NCBI GenBank assembly: GCA_013696695.1
Contig: JACCYD010000729.1
Coordinates: 1-9,614 of the forward strand
DNA: 9,614 nucleotides
Direction: 5' to 3'
Origin: Deltaproteobacteria bacterium
Lineage (GTDB): Bacteria > Myxococcota_A > Polyangia > Haliangiales > Haliangiaceae
Below, piece after piece: positions 1 through 6,177 of this stretch. Each line of letters begins with the position of its first letter. The first letter of the stretch is position 1. The notes beneath the pieces were generated by a model. It saw only the letters and a list, made by a program, of their open reading frames with translations, did not search any database and was not told the origin of the DNA. Made by a program: the position numbers and the translations under genes.

Positions 1-155
1 CGCAGGAGCAGTACGCATCGGGCAACCTCGATCGGCTGGTGCTGTCGAAGATCAAGCGCGAGCTCGCCGCGCTCGATGGTGATCCGCTCGCGATCCCGGG
101 CATCGGCAAGGACGAGAGCTCCAAGCCGTGCAATCAGCGAGTCGCACAGAAGTAA
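1..155 (+). CDS. C-terminal fragment of an unrecognised protein
   Basis: The reading frame starting at base 3 is open from the left edge to a TAA at 153-155 and gives 50 residues. They begin QEQYASGNLDRLVLSKIKRE and end in NQRVAQK. The piece is hydrophilic, with a predicted helical, Lys/Arg/Glu-rich stretch followed by a Pro/Gly-containing tail (DPLAIPGIGK) and one Cys. GC-rich third positions fit the neighbouring genes, so I take it as the true end of a gene that starts outside the window. I do not recognise the family and 50 residues are too few to assign a role. Its stop codon is one base from the stop codon of the convergent gene on the other strand. Confidence 0.6.
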   Translation, partial: QEQYASGNLDRLVLSKIKRELAALDGDPLAIPGIGKDESSKPCNQRVAQK

Positions 156-156
156 G

Positions 157-633
157 TCACCAGCGGCCGACCAGCAGCGTCGTGCCCTGGATGTGGAGCC
201 GACTGTCGTCGATGCCGTCGATCACGAGATAGACGCCGGAGTCGAGGACGACGCCGAGTGGGCCGATGATCGTCAGCGTCGTGCGAACGCCGCCGCCGAT
301 CAGCGGTGCCCTGGCATCGAGATCGATGCCGGCATCACCGTGCAGATCGAGGACGAGGCGAGGGCGGGCCGCGGCGCCTTCGTAGACGATGCCCGCCATC
401 AGCAAGCCGTCGTGATGATCGAGATCGCGCGGCTCGATCGCGCGCCAGGCGAGCGTGAAGCCGTAGCGACTGCGCGGTTTGAAGTCGAGTGCAATGTCTA
501 ACCGGTGGCGATCGCCCTGCGCGCCGGCGAGCACGAAGCTACCGCCGACGCCGACGCTGCCGTGAAACGGCCGGGGATCAGCGGATGCGCGCGCACATGC
601 GAGCAACACGCCGATCGCGACGAGCCGGTTCAC
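157..633 (-). CDS. Small exported protein, probable outer-membrane beta-barrel
   Basis: 158 residues. The N-terminus (MNRLVAIGVLLACARASADP) is a Sec signal peptide, with a likely cut after the ASA near residue 18. The mature part of about 139 residues alternates hydrophobic and polar residues in many short strands with Gly-rich turns, contains no long hydrophobic helix, and ends in an aromatic residue (LLVGRW). Together these suggest a small beta-barrel of about eight strands inserted by the BAM machinery; this is inferred from pattern, not from a recognised family. The start is a GTG whose last two bases and following A form the TGA stop of the upstream export-gate gene (GTGA overlap at 630-633), with no clear Shine-Dalgarno, so translation probably relies on coupling. 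It is the last gene of the operon. A generic periplasmic beta-sandwich protein is the main alternative. Confidence 0.75.
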   Translation of the reverse strand: MNRLVAIGVLLACARASADPRPFHGSVGVGGSFVLAGAQGDRHRLDIALDFKPRSRYGFTLAWRAIEPRDLDHHDGLLMAGIVYEGAAARPRLVLDLHGDAGIDLDARAPLIGGGVRTTLTIIGPLGVVLDSGVYLVIDGIDDSRLHIQGTTLLVGRW

Positions 634-2507
634 ACTTCGATGCGGCCGGCGGTCCGGACCGTGGTGTTCGGAGCGAGCTCGTGTGCGGCGAGCACGGCGA
701 CCTCGGGGAGCTCCGGCTCGAGCAGCGAGCGCAAGTGCCGGCGGATGTCGCCGCTCGCGAGGATGATCATCGGCTCGGCACCGAGCTTCGACTTCACCGC
801 ACTGACGATGTCCTGCGCGATCGCTGGCTCCAGCGCGAGGATCTGCGTGCCATCGCGGCGATCGATCGACGTGCGGACGGCGTCCTCGATCATCGAGTCG
901 ACGGTGAACACCGAGAGCTGACCTCGAGGCGCCCAGCGTGCGGTGATCTGGCGGCGCAGCTGCGCGCGGACATGATCGGCGAGCACGGGCAGGTCCTTCG
1001 ACGGCGCTCCGCCGATCGCCTCGAGGATCGCGGCGAGGTCCTCGATCGACAGGCCTTCGCGCGCGAGCTCGCGCAGCAGCTCCGCAAGTGCGGGCAGCGC
1101 GATCAGCTTGGGCACGACCTCGCGCACGGTGACCGGTGCGTGAACGGCGGCCGCGTCGACCAGCTGGGCCACGCGATCGACACCGAGCAACTCGGGGGCG
1201 AGACGCGCGAGGTGCCGCTCGACCTCGACGCCGATCTGGGGAGACGGGGTATTGAAGCCGTCCTGGTCCGGGACGAAGACCGCAAACCAGGCAACGGCGG
1301 TGGCGTCGATCGCGATCGCGGCTTCGCGATGCTCGAGCGAATCGTCCACGGTGATCGCGAACGGTGGGATCGGGATGCCGGTGGCCTTCGCGAGCTTGCT
1401 GCGCACCGCGGCGAGCGTGGCGCGGAGGTCGGCGGGATTGAGATCGCGACGGAGCTGCGGGGAGAGCCTGAGCGTCAGCCGCGGACCGCGGACCACGGCG
1501 GCGCCTTCCTCGTCGAGCTGGACGTCGACGCGGGGCTGGGCGCGAGCAGCGACCAGTGCGGCGATCGCGGCAGCGAGGCCGAGCAGCAAGAACGGGGCGA
1601 GGGGCATGCCGGGAACGATCCCGAGGCCGACGAGCAGGATGGCGGCTGCGGCGAGCGCGCGGGGCTGCCCCCCGAGCTGTTCGCCGAGGTCAGATCCGAG
1701 CGCGCGATCGCCGGAGGACGGCGACGTCGCGACCCGGGTGACGAGCAAGCCCGCAGCGACCGCGACCAGCAGCGACGGGATCTGGGCGACCAGGCCCTCG
1801 CCGATCGAGAGCAACAAGTAGGTTTGTGCGGCATCGCCCGCGGACATTCCGCGCGAGCCGACGCCGATCGCGAGGCCGCCGATCAGGTTGATGATGACGA
1901 TCACGATCGCGGCGATCGCATCGCCTTTGACGAACCGCATCGCGCCATCCATCGCACCGTAGAGCTGCGATTCGCGCTCGAGGTCGGCACGGCGGATGCG
2001 AGCGGTGTCGCCATCGATGGCACCGGCGCGTAGCTCGGCATCGATCGCCATCTGCTTGCCGGGCATCGCGTCGAGTGCGAAGCGCGCTGCGACCTCGGCC
2101 ACGCGCTCGGAGCCGCGGGCGACGACGATCAACTGGATGATCGTGATCACGGCGAATACGACGAGGCCGACGATCAGCGAATCGCCCGCGACCGAGCCGC
2201 CGAACGCGGAGACGACCTCGCCGGCATCGGCGTCACGGAGGATCAGCCGCGTGGCCGAGACCTCGAGCCCGACGCGGAACAGCGTGGTGACGACGAGCAA
2301 CGTCGGGAACGACGCGAAGTGGAGCGGGCGGGGCGAGAACACCGCGGCCATCAGCAGCAACACTGCGGTGGCGATGTTGAGGACCAGCAGGAGGTCGAGT
2401 AGCGCCGTCGGTAACGGCACGATCAGCATCGCGACGACGGCGATGATCAGCGCGGCGATGGCGAGCTCGGGAGCTCGCACGCGCCGCGCCGTGCTCCGCT
2501 CGTTCAA
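630..2507 (-). CDS. sctV: Type III secretion export gate protein, SctV/FlhA family
   Basis: 625-residue inner-membrane protein of the FHIPEP family, which forms the nonameric ring of type III export apparatuses and passes substrates to the channel. Residues 12-320 hold about eight hydrophobic segments (roughly 13-30, 34-56, 64-78, 109-129, 197-217, 229-257, 284-300, 303-321). The family signature lies at 77-103 (FRVGLEVSATRLIL, ending AFG), followed by the cytoplasmic loop with LDAMPGKQMAIDAEL at 145-159 and ESQLYGAMDGAMRFVKGDAI at 179-198. The last motif is closer to injectisome proteins such as InvA and LcrD than to flagellar FlhA. The C-terminal half is cytoplasmic and ends in an intact-looking final subdomain (PMIILASGDIRR, then TAGRIEV), but appears short: about 625 residues against the usual 670-700. 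The start is TTG, inside the TTGA overlap with the sigma gene and preceded by a purine-rich ribosome site. Flagellar FlhA is the alternative; the family is certain, the branch likely. Confidence 0.9.
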   Translation of the reverse strand: MNERSTARRVRAPELAIAALIIAVVAMLIVPLPTALLDLLLVLNIATAVLLLMAAVFSPRPLHFASFPTLLVVTTLFRVGLEVSATRLILRDADAGEVVSAFGGSVAGDSLIVGLVVFAVITIIQLIVVARGSERVAEVAARFALDAMPGKQMAIDAELRAGAIDGDTARIRRADLERESQLYGAMDGAMRFVKGDAIAAIVIVIINLIGGLAIGVGSRGMSAGDAAQTYLLLSIGEGLVAQIPSLLVAVAAGLLVTRVATSPSSGDRALGSDLGEQLGGQPRALAAAAILLVGLGIVPGMPLAPFLLLGLAAAIAALVAARAQPRVDVQLDEEGAAVVRGPRLTLRLSPQLRRDLNPADLRATLAAVRSKLAKATGIPIPPFAITVDDSLEHREAAIAIDATAVAWFAVFVPDQDGFNTPSPQIGVEVERHLARLAPELLGVDRVAQLVDAAAVHAPVTVREVVPKLIALPALAELLRELAREGLSIEDLAAILEAIGGAPSKDLPVLADHVRAQLRRQITARWAPRGQLSVFTVDSMIEDAVRTSIDRRDGTQILALEPAIAQDIVSAVKSKLGAEPMIILASGDIRRHLRSLLEPELPEVAVLAAHELAPNTTVRTAGRIEV

Positions 2508-3484
2508 GGAACTTCTTCCAGCTCGCTCGGATCGAGCTCGATCGCCCCGTCGTCGTCCTTGGCCACGGTGTCGGAAGGTCCGCCGAGATGACGAACGAGT
2601 GACAGATGGATCTGGCTGCGGATCATCCGCAACACGCTGTCGAGCTCGTTGGCCGGCAGCTTCAATCGACCGCGCAGGATCTCGAGCGTGCCGCGCACCA
2701 GCTGCTCCTTGGCTTTCTCGAGCCAGCGGAACGCGGTGACGCGATGGATGCGGTAGATCGCGCCGATCTCGTCGATGTTGAGGTTATCGACGTGGTGGTA
2801 GCGAAGCAGCGTCTGCTCGCGCGGACCGAGCGCCTTCAGGGACTCGCTGAACGCGGCCTTGAATTGCTCGGAGTACGTGCGCTTCATGTACTCGACTTCG
2901 GGATCGTCGCTCGACACCGCGTGCTGCGCGATCAGGTGATCGTCGTCGACCAGGATCTCGCGCTTGCCCTTGCGAAGATCGTTGAGGCACGTGCGCACCG
3001 CGACCGAGCGCACCCAGCGCCGCAGATCGCCGCGCCCGCCATATTCGGAGATCTTGCCCGCGCTGGTGGGCGCGCCGGCGGTGCCGCCGCCCACGAACAG
3101 CCGCTGGCGGACCAGCTGCTTGACGTCAGCGACGCGCGGCGGACCGATGCGCATGCGAGCGAGGGCGATGTCGACCTCCCGCATGTAGTCGCGGTCGAAC
3201 GCATTGATCGCGGCGGGGATCTGCTTCGCGCACGCGCACGCGAGGTAGAGATCCGCGGGACGCAGGCCATCGAGCGCGGCCTCGGCGAGCTCGCTGGTGA
3301 CCTGGCGGCCGATGAAGGTGACGACGTCGGCAGCGTCGATCGGCAGATCTGGCCAGGCCGCGCGGCCTTCTGCCACGAGGGCCCACAGCCGGCGGTCGAG
3401 ATCCGCGATGCCTTCGAGTGTCGCGCGCACGGCTGCGGGGGCAGCATCGAGAAACGGGCGCGTCAGGCTCGGAGTCTGGACCAT
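2504..3484 (-). CDS. Sigma-70-family RNA polymerase sigma factor, myxobacterial type
   Basis: 326 residues from the ATG at 3484. Residues about 75-175 form a sigma region 2-like part, whose end GDLRRWVRSVAVRTCLNDLR (152-171) matches the pattern that precedes the linker in ECF-type factors. Residues about 205-270 are region 4, with a helix-turn-helix at 235-262 (LNIDEIGAIYRIHRVTAFRW, then a basic helix). An N-terminal stretch of about 70 residues and an acidic C-terminal tail (DDDGAIELDPSELEEVP) make it longer than ordinary ECF factors. The overall form resembles the Myxococcales-specific group I recall as TIGR03001 (Sig-70_gmx1); this was not checked by search. It should direct RNA polymerase to a private set of promoters. 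It is the first gene of the operon with the export gate gene, overlapping it by 4 bases. An upstream in-frame GTG at 3508 would add eight residues but has no ribosome site. Confidence 0.88.
   Translation of the reverse strand: MVQTPSLTRPFLDAAPAAVRATLEGIADLDRRLWALVAEGRAAWPDLPIDAADVVTFIGRQVTSELAEAALDGLRPADLYLACACAKQIPAAINAFDRDYMREVDIALARMRIGPPRVADVKQLVRQRLFVGGGTAGAPTSAGKISEYGGRGDLRRWVRSVAVRTCLNDLRKGKREILVDDDHLIAQHAVSSDDPEVEYMKRTYSEQFKAAFSESLKALGPREQTLLRYHHVDNLNIDEIGAIYRIHRVTAFRWLEKAKEQLVRGTLEILRGRLKLPANELDSVLRMIRSQIHLSLVRHLGGPSDTVAKDDDGAIELDPSELEEVP
2508..2519 (-). promoter_or_regulatory. Ribosome binding site supporting the TTG start of sctV
   Basis: Read on the minus strand, the end of the sigma gene carries GGAAGAAG (bases 2519 to 2512) followed by four bases and then TTG. 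This purine-rich run, together with the TTGA stop/start overlap, supports the unusual TTG as the start of the export gate gene. The next possible start, a GTG at codon 10, has no such site. The site lies inside the coding sequence of the sigma gene, as is usual for coupled genes. Confidence 0.55.
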
Positions 3485-3498
3485 TGAAACCAGTCCCG

Positions 3499-3528
3499 AG
3501 TAGGCCACCGAAGATGGTGATTGGTCAA
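3499..3528 (-). promoter_or_regulatory. Possible sigma-70-like promoter of the sigma factor operon
   Basis: In the 77-base gap between the divergent sigma and ClpX-like genes, the minus strand reads TTGACC (3528-3523), an 18-base spacer, then CCTACT (3504-3499). The -35 is a good match (5 of 6) and the -10 is poor (3 of 6). Transcription would begin about eight bases before the ATG at 3484, giving an almost leaderless message, in line with the lack of a strong ribosome site. This is a weak, by-eye call. If the sigma factor controls itself, its real promoter would not match this consensus. Confidence 0.2.
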
Positions 3529-3551
3529 ACGATCTCCCCCAGGCTACGCTC

Positions 3552-3556
3552 AGGTG
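3552..3556 (+). promoter_or_regulatory. Ribosome binding site deciding the start of the ClpX-like gene
   Basis: AGGTG lies five bases before the ATG at 3562. The open frame extends upstream to 3418, but the extra codons overlap the start of the divergent sigma gene and translate to a low-complexity, Arg/Ser-rich shadow sequence. An ATG at 3514 has no comparable site. I therefore place the start at 3562. Confidence 0.5.
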
Positions 3557-3561
3557 CTCGG

Positions 3562-4701
3562 ATGGAGCCTAATCGCAAGGTCCGAAAACAAGGGCTCGAA
3601 CACTTCATCAAGTTCGTGCGCGAGCTGCCGTGCCCGTCGCCGCAAGCGATGTTCGCGGCCCTCCAGGACCATGGCTATCGCGGTCAGGATCACGCGCGCC
3701 GCGCGCTCTGCCTGATGGCCTATCGCCACGTGCGGCGAGTCAAGCGGATCTACGTCGATGGGGTCGATCGCGCCGAGCTGCCGCGCAAGTCGAACTTCTT
3801 GTGTGTCGGGCCGACTGGCTCGGGCAAGACGTTCCTGGTCGAGCCGCTGTTCGGCAAGATCCTCAAGCTCCCCACCGCGCTCGTCGATATCACGACGTAC
3901 AGCGAGACCGGCTACGTCGGCCAGGATCCGTCGACCATCCTCACCCGCCTGCTGCACACCGCGGACGAGAATCCGATGCTGGCGTCGATCGGCATCGTCT
4001 GCCTGGACGAGTTCGACAAGATCGCGTCGGGGCAGAACAACGCGATCTTCGCCGGCGCGGGCACCACCAAGGACGTCACCGGGATGGGCGTCCAGCGCGA
4101 GCTCCTCAAGATGCTCGAGGCCAGCGAGGTCGTCGTGCCGCTCGACCTCACGCACAGCTCGTATGCCGATCACGTCGTGATGTCGACGGCGGACATCGCG
4201 TTCATCGCCGCCGGCGCGTTCAGCGGGTTCCAGCAGATCGCCCATCGCCGCGCGATGCGCGATCAGATCGGGTTCGGGCGCGATCAAGTGGAAGGCGGCC
4301 TCGATCCCGATGCGATCGCCGTCGACTTCTCCGCCGAGCAGGTCGAGAACGTCGCCAACTTCCAGGCGTACGGGTTCCTGCCGGAGCTGGTCGCGCGGTT
4401 CACCCGTGTGGTGCCGTTCAAGGCGCTCGACCCTGCGACGCTCAAGGACATCTTGCGAACCGACGTCGTCCAGCGGATGACCCGCGAGTTCAAGCTCGAG
4501 GGCTTCGAGCTCGCGATCGACGAGGCCGTGCTCGATCACGTGGTGGGCGAAGCTCTGCGCCGCGAGATCGGCGCGCGCGGCCTGTCCTCGACGCTGACCC
4601 GCAACCTGGAGGAAGTCGAGTTCGGCGCGTTTGGCGTCGATCGCGGGGGCGAGGTCCGAGTGGTGCTGCGCGACGACGAGATCGCCGTAGACATCGATTG
4701 A
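3562..4701 (+). CDS. ClpX-like AAA+ protein unfoldase lacking the zinc-binding domain
   Basis: 379 residues; an AAA+ ATPase of the Clp/HslU family closest to ClpX. In order: a GQDHARRAL helix motif at 41-49 (box II-like), Walker A GPTGSGKT at 83-90, pore loop GYVG at 117-120, Walker B CLDEFDKIA with the catalytic pair D149-E150, GAFSGF at 218-223 matching the ClpX GAFAGL segment, IGFG at 236-239, an arginine finger candidate R279 in LPELVARF, and sensor 2 GARGL around R339. GYVG grips and pulls substrates in ClpX, and the IGF tripeptide docks on ClpP, so a working unfoldase that can partner a ClpP-type protease is likely. It lacks the N-terminal four-Cys zinc domain that recruits adaptors, has only about 80 residues before Walker A, and shows no RKH loop. 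ClpX is usually about 420 residues and follows clpP; here neither holds, so this is probably a specialised paralogue. It is followed by a lipoprotein gene 17 bases downstream. Confidence 0.85.
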   Translation: MEPNRKVRKQGLEHFIKFVRELPCPSPQAMFAALQDHGYRGQDHARRALCLMAYRHVRRVKRIYVDGVDRAELPRKSNFLCVGPTGSGKTFLVEPLFGKILKLPTALVDITTYSETGYVGQDPSTILTRLLHTADENPMLASIGIVCLDEFDKIASGQNNAIFAGAGTTKDVTGMGVQRELLKMLEASEVVVPLDLTHSSYADHVVMSTADIAFIAAGAFSGFQQIAHRRAMRDQIGFGRDQVEGGLDPDAIAVDFSAEQVENVANFQAYGFLPELVARFTRVVPFKALDPATLKDILRTDVVQRMTREFKLEGFELAIDEAVLDHVVGEALRREIGARGLSSTLTRNLEEVEFGAFGVDRGGEVRVVLRDDEIAVDID

Positions 4702-4718
4702 CCGGTACGATGCCCTTC

Positions 4719-5993
4719 ATGCGCTGGGGAGTGCTGCTGATCGGGCTCGCGGGCTGCCGCGGGTTGCTCGGCTTTGAAGAGGTCGAGATCGAGTCCTCGA
4801 TCCGGTTCGAGCTCACGCGCATCAATGTCGAGAACGACGCGCAGGGTGGTGCGATCGAGACACGGAGGTCGGGGTCGCTCGATGGCGTGCGGGTGGTGCG
4901 TCTCGATGGCTCGATCGCGGACCTGACGCTCGCGAGCGATGGCGCGATCGAGTTCTTGATCCCGGCCGGCGAGCCCTATCGGTTGTCGGTTCCCACCGCG
5001 CGCGCGCCGGTCGAGATCCAGACTGCGGGGAGCGCGCCCGTGTTTACCGAGGTGATCTTCGGCAGGGCTGATCGAGAGCCAGTCCCGATGGGTTCGTCGA
5101 CCGTGGTCGCGTACGACAATGCGCCGCTCGGCGGCCAGTTCGTGGTGATGAGCAGCGGCGTGTGGGCGCAATCCGGGCTCGTGGACACGAACACGTCGAA
5201 GATCATCCTCGACTGGGGGCAGACCTTCGGCATCGACGGCAGCCGGCCGGCCTTGTTATCCACCGAGCAACACGACCTGTTACATCTCGGGAGGTACACG
5301 ACGACGTCGCAGGCACCGACCTCGACGAGCGTGCTCGAGGCGCTCCAGACCAGCAGGGTCGATCTGATCGCGGGAGACACCGTCACGATACCGGTCGCCC
5401 TCTCGGCGCTGGAGCTGCGGTCCCTCCGGTTCACGCTCGATCCGAGCGAGCTGGATGCTCGGCTCGCCACGATCACGACGATGTCGGATCCGAGCTCGCG
5501 ATCATGGATCCTCGCGACCCGCGCATCGCCTACAGTGTCGAGACCGGAGTTCGGCTTCGCGCTCAACACGCAGAGCTCGACCGAATACCGAGCGCACGAG
5601 CTCGACATCATTTACCCGCCTGACGCATTTCCTTATCCAGCGGTCGCGCTGTTCGCAGCAGTTCGCACGCGCGCGCAAGAGGTGCCGGGTGAAGCGTTCG
5701 CCGTCATCGCCGCCATCACCTACGTCGTGCCGTTGACTGACGATACGGCGCACGACTTCGTGGGAGCGCCCATCGTGAGCCCTCCCACGATGATCGAGCT
5801 CGACGGCGTGCCGATCACCGTCGATGACATGATCGTCGTCAACGTCGACGATACCCGCGACGCGACGGTCAGCTGGCCGGCTGCTGAGGCGTCGGGGATT
5901 GCGCCTGCGCCGCCTGGCCAGCGCATGCCACCAACACGAGTGATAGGAGACCCGCGGTTCTGCTCATCCCGCCCAGTAAACGAAAAAACCTGA
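4719..5993 (+). CDS. Lipoprotein of unknown function
   Basis: 424 residues from the ATG at 4719. The start MRWGVLLIGLAGC is a short lipoprotein signal with lipobox LAGC and Cys13 as the lipidated residue; RGLLGFEEVEIESS follows. An ATG at 4710 would add three residues and cannot be excluded; neither start has a clear ribosome site. The mature protein is predicted all-beta, Thr/Ser/Asp-rich, without further membrane segments and with no domain I recognise. Repeated short strands (DGVRVVRLDGSIADLTLASD) suggest an extracellular beta-sandwich, perhaps carboxypeptidase-regulatory-like, but this is a guess. It probably shares a transcript with the ClpX-like gene. From about codon 404 (base 5928) to the stop, third positions become A-rich (11 of 21 codons end in A) and the peptide looks random (PPTRVIGDPRFCSSRPVNEK). 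The original stop may have been lost by frameshift or mutation. Confidence 0.75.
   Translation: MRWGVLLIGLAGCRGLLGFEEVEIESSIRFELTRINVENDAQGGAIETRRSGSLDGVRVVRLDGSIADLTLASDGAIEFLIPAGEPYRLSVPTARAPVEIQTAGSAPVFTEVIFGRADREPVPMGSSTVVAYDNAPLGGQFVVMSSGVWAQSGLVDTNTSKIILDWGQTFGIDGSRPALLSTEQHDLLHLGRYTTTSQAPTSTSVLEALQTSRVDLIAGDTVTIPVALSALELRSLRFTLDPSELDARLATITTMSDPSSRSWILATRASPTVSRPEFGFALNTQSSTEYRAHELDIIYPPDAFPYPAVALFAAVRTRAQEVPGEAFAVIAAITYVVPLTDDTAHDFVGAPIVSPPTMIELDGVPITVDDMIVVNVDDTRDATVSWPAAEASGIAPAPPGQRMPPTRVIGDPRFCSSRPVNEKT
5869..5967 (-). CDS. Possible 32-residue small lipoprotein, antisense to the lipoprotein gene's 3' end
   Basis: The minus strand from an ATG at 5967 reads MSRTAGLLSLVLVACAGQAA and continues QAQSPTPQQPAS to a TGA. 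This has a short basic N-terminus, a hydrophobic core and a lipobox-like LVAC with Cys at residue 15, then a Gln/Pro/Ala-rich tail, much like very small entericidin-type or lysis-type lipoproteins. About 70% of its codons end in G or C, better than the plus-strand frame over the rightmost part of the same bases. A G-rich run (GGGCGGG) sits directly before the ATG but is too close to be a good ribosome site. It is entirely antisense to the plus-strand lipoprotein gene. It may be a real small gene, the remnant of a longer one, or chance. Confidence 0.3.
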   Translation of the reverse strand: MSRTAGLLSLVLVACAGQAAQAQSPTPQQPAS

Positions 5994-6005
5994 TCGGCGA
6001 GTGAC

Positions 6006-6047
6006 CGCTCACCGGTCGCTCACCGACGACTCACGCCCCGCTCACCG
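6006..6047 (+). repeat. Phased direct repeats of CGCTCACCG upstream of murA
   Basis: CGCTCACCG occurs exactly at 6006-6014, 6017-6025 and 6039-6047, with a degenerate fourth copy CGACTCACG at 6027-6035. Start-to-start steps are 11, 10 and 12 bases, about one helical turn, so all copies face the same side of the DNA. The first copy also closes a GTGA-CCGC-TCAC inverted pair at 6001-6012. The array sits between the lipoprotein stop and the murA start, about 130 bases before the ATG. It could be a multi-copy regulator binding site; no known regulator is recognised. Confidence 0.45.
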
Positions 6048-6094
6048 GCAGGCGGATGAATTCCGAGCGCGATCGAAGCTTGCCACCGGAAGGC

Positions 6095-6122
6095 TTGTCG
6101 GCCGCTTCCCGTCGAATATCGC
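6095..6122 (+). promoter_or_regulatory. Weak candidate promoter for murA
   Basis: TTGTCG (6095-6100), a 16-base spacer and TATCGC (6117-6122) loosely fit a housekeeping promoter (4 of 6 and 3 of 6). Transcription would start near 6130, leaving a leader of about 48 bases that contains the murA ribosome site. No stronger candidate was seen in 5994-6177. The call is by eye and low in confidence. Confidence 0.2.
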
Positions 6123-6166
6123 GGGATCTCACCGCGTTTCCTCGACGGACGTTCCGTGTTACGTCC

Positions 6167-6171
6167 GAAGG
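6167..6171 (+). promoter_or_regulatory. Ribosome binding site of murA
   Basis: GAAGG is followed by six bases and the ATG at 6178. It fixes the start, because the frame stays open upstream to 6001 and would otherwise add 59 residues with no resemblance to MurA. Confidence 0.65.
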
Positions 6172-6177
6172 CACCGT

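Noticed and set aside
489..2033. Long plus-strand open frame (514 codons) opposite sctV
   Set aside because: It mirrors the sctV gene in a GC-rich genome. The translation is an Arg/Asp/Gly-rich low-complexity string with no family resemblance, whereas the minus strand encodes a clear FHIPEP protein.
630..2507. Flagellar FlhA as the identity of the export gate gene
   Set aside because: The loop motif ESQLYGAMDGAMRFVKGDAI is closer to SctV proteins, and no flagellar gene is nearby. FlhA is kept as an alternative pending a tree.
2606..3487. 293-codon plus-strand open frame opposite the sigma gene
   Set aside because: It is antisense to a clear sigma factor; its translation is a charge-rich shadow without motifs.
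3418..3561. N-terminal extension of the ClpX-like gene
   Set aside because: It overlaps the start of the divergent sigma gene, has no ribosome site and translates to low-complexity sequence; the ATG at 3562 has AGGTG at good spacing.
3630..4718. Upstream part of the long open frame that ends in the lipoprotein
   Set aside because: It lies out of frame within the ClpX-like gene and is Arg-rich nonsense. The real protein starts with the lipoprotein signal at 4719.
6001..6177. 59-residue N-terminal extension of MurA
   Set aside because: MurA begins at MDKIVVEGG by family comparison, with a ribosome site just before it. The extension covers the phased repeats and the presumed promoter region.
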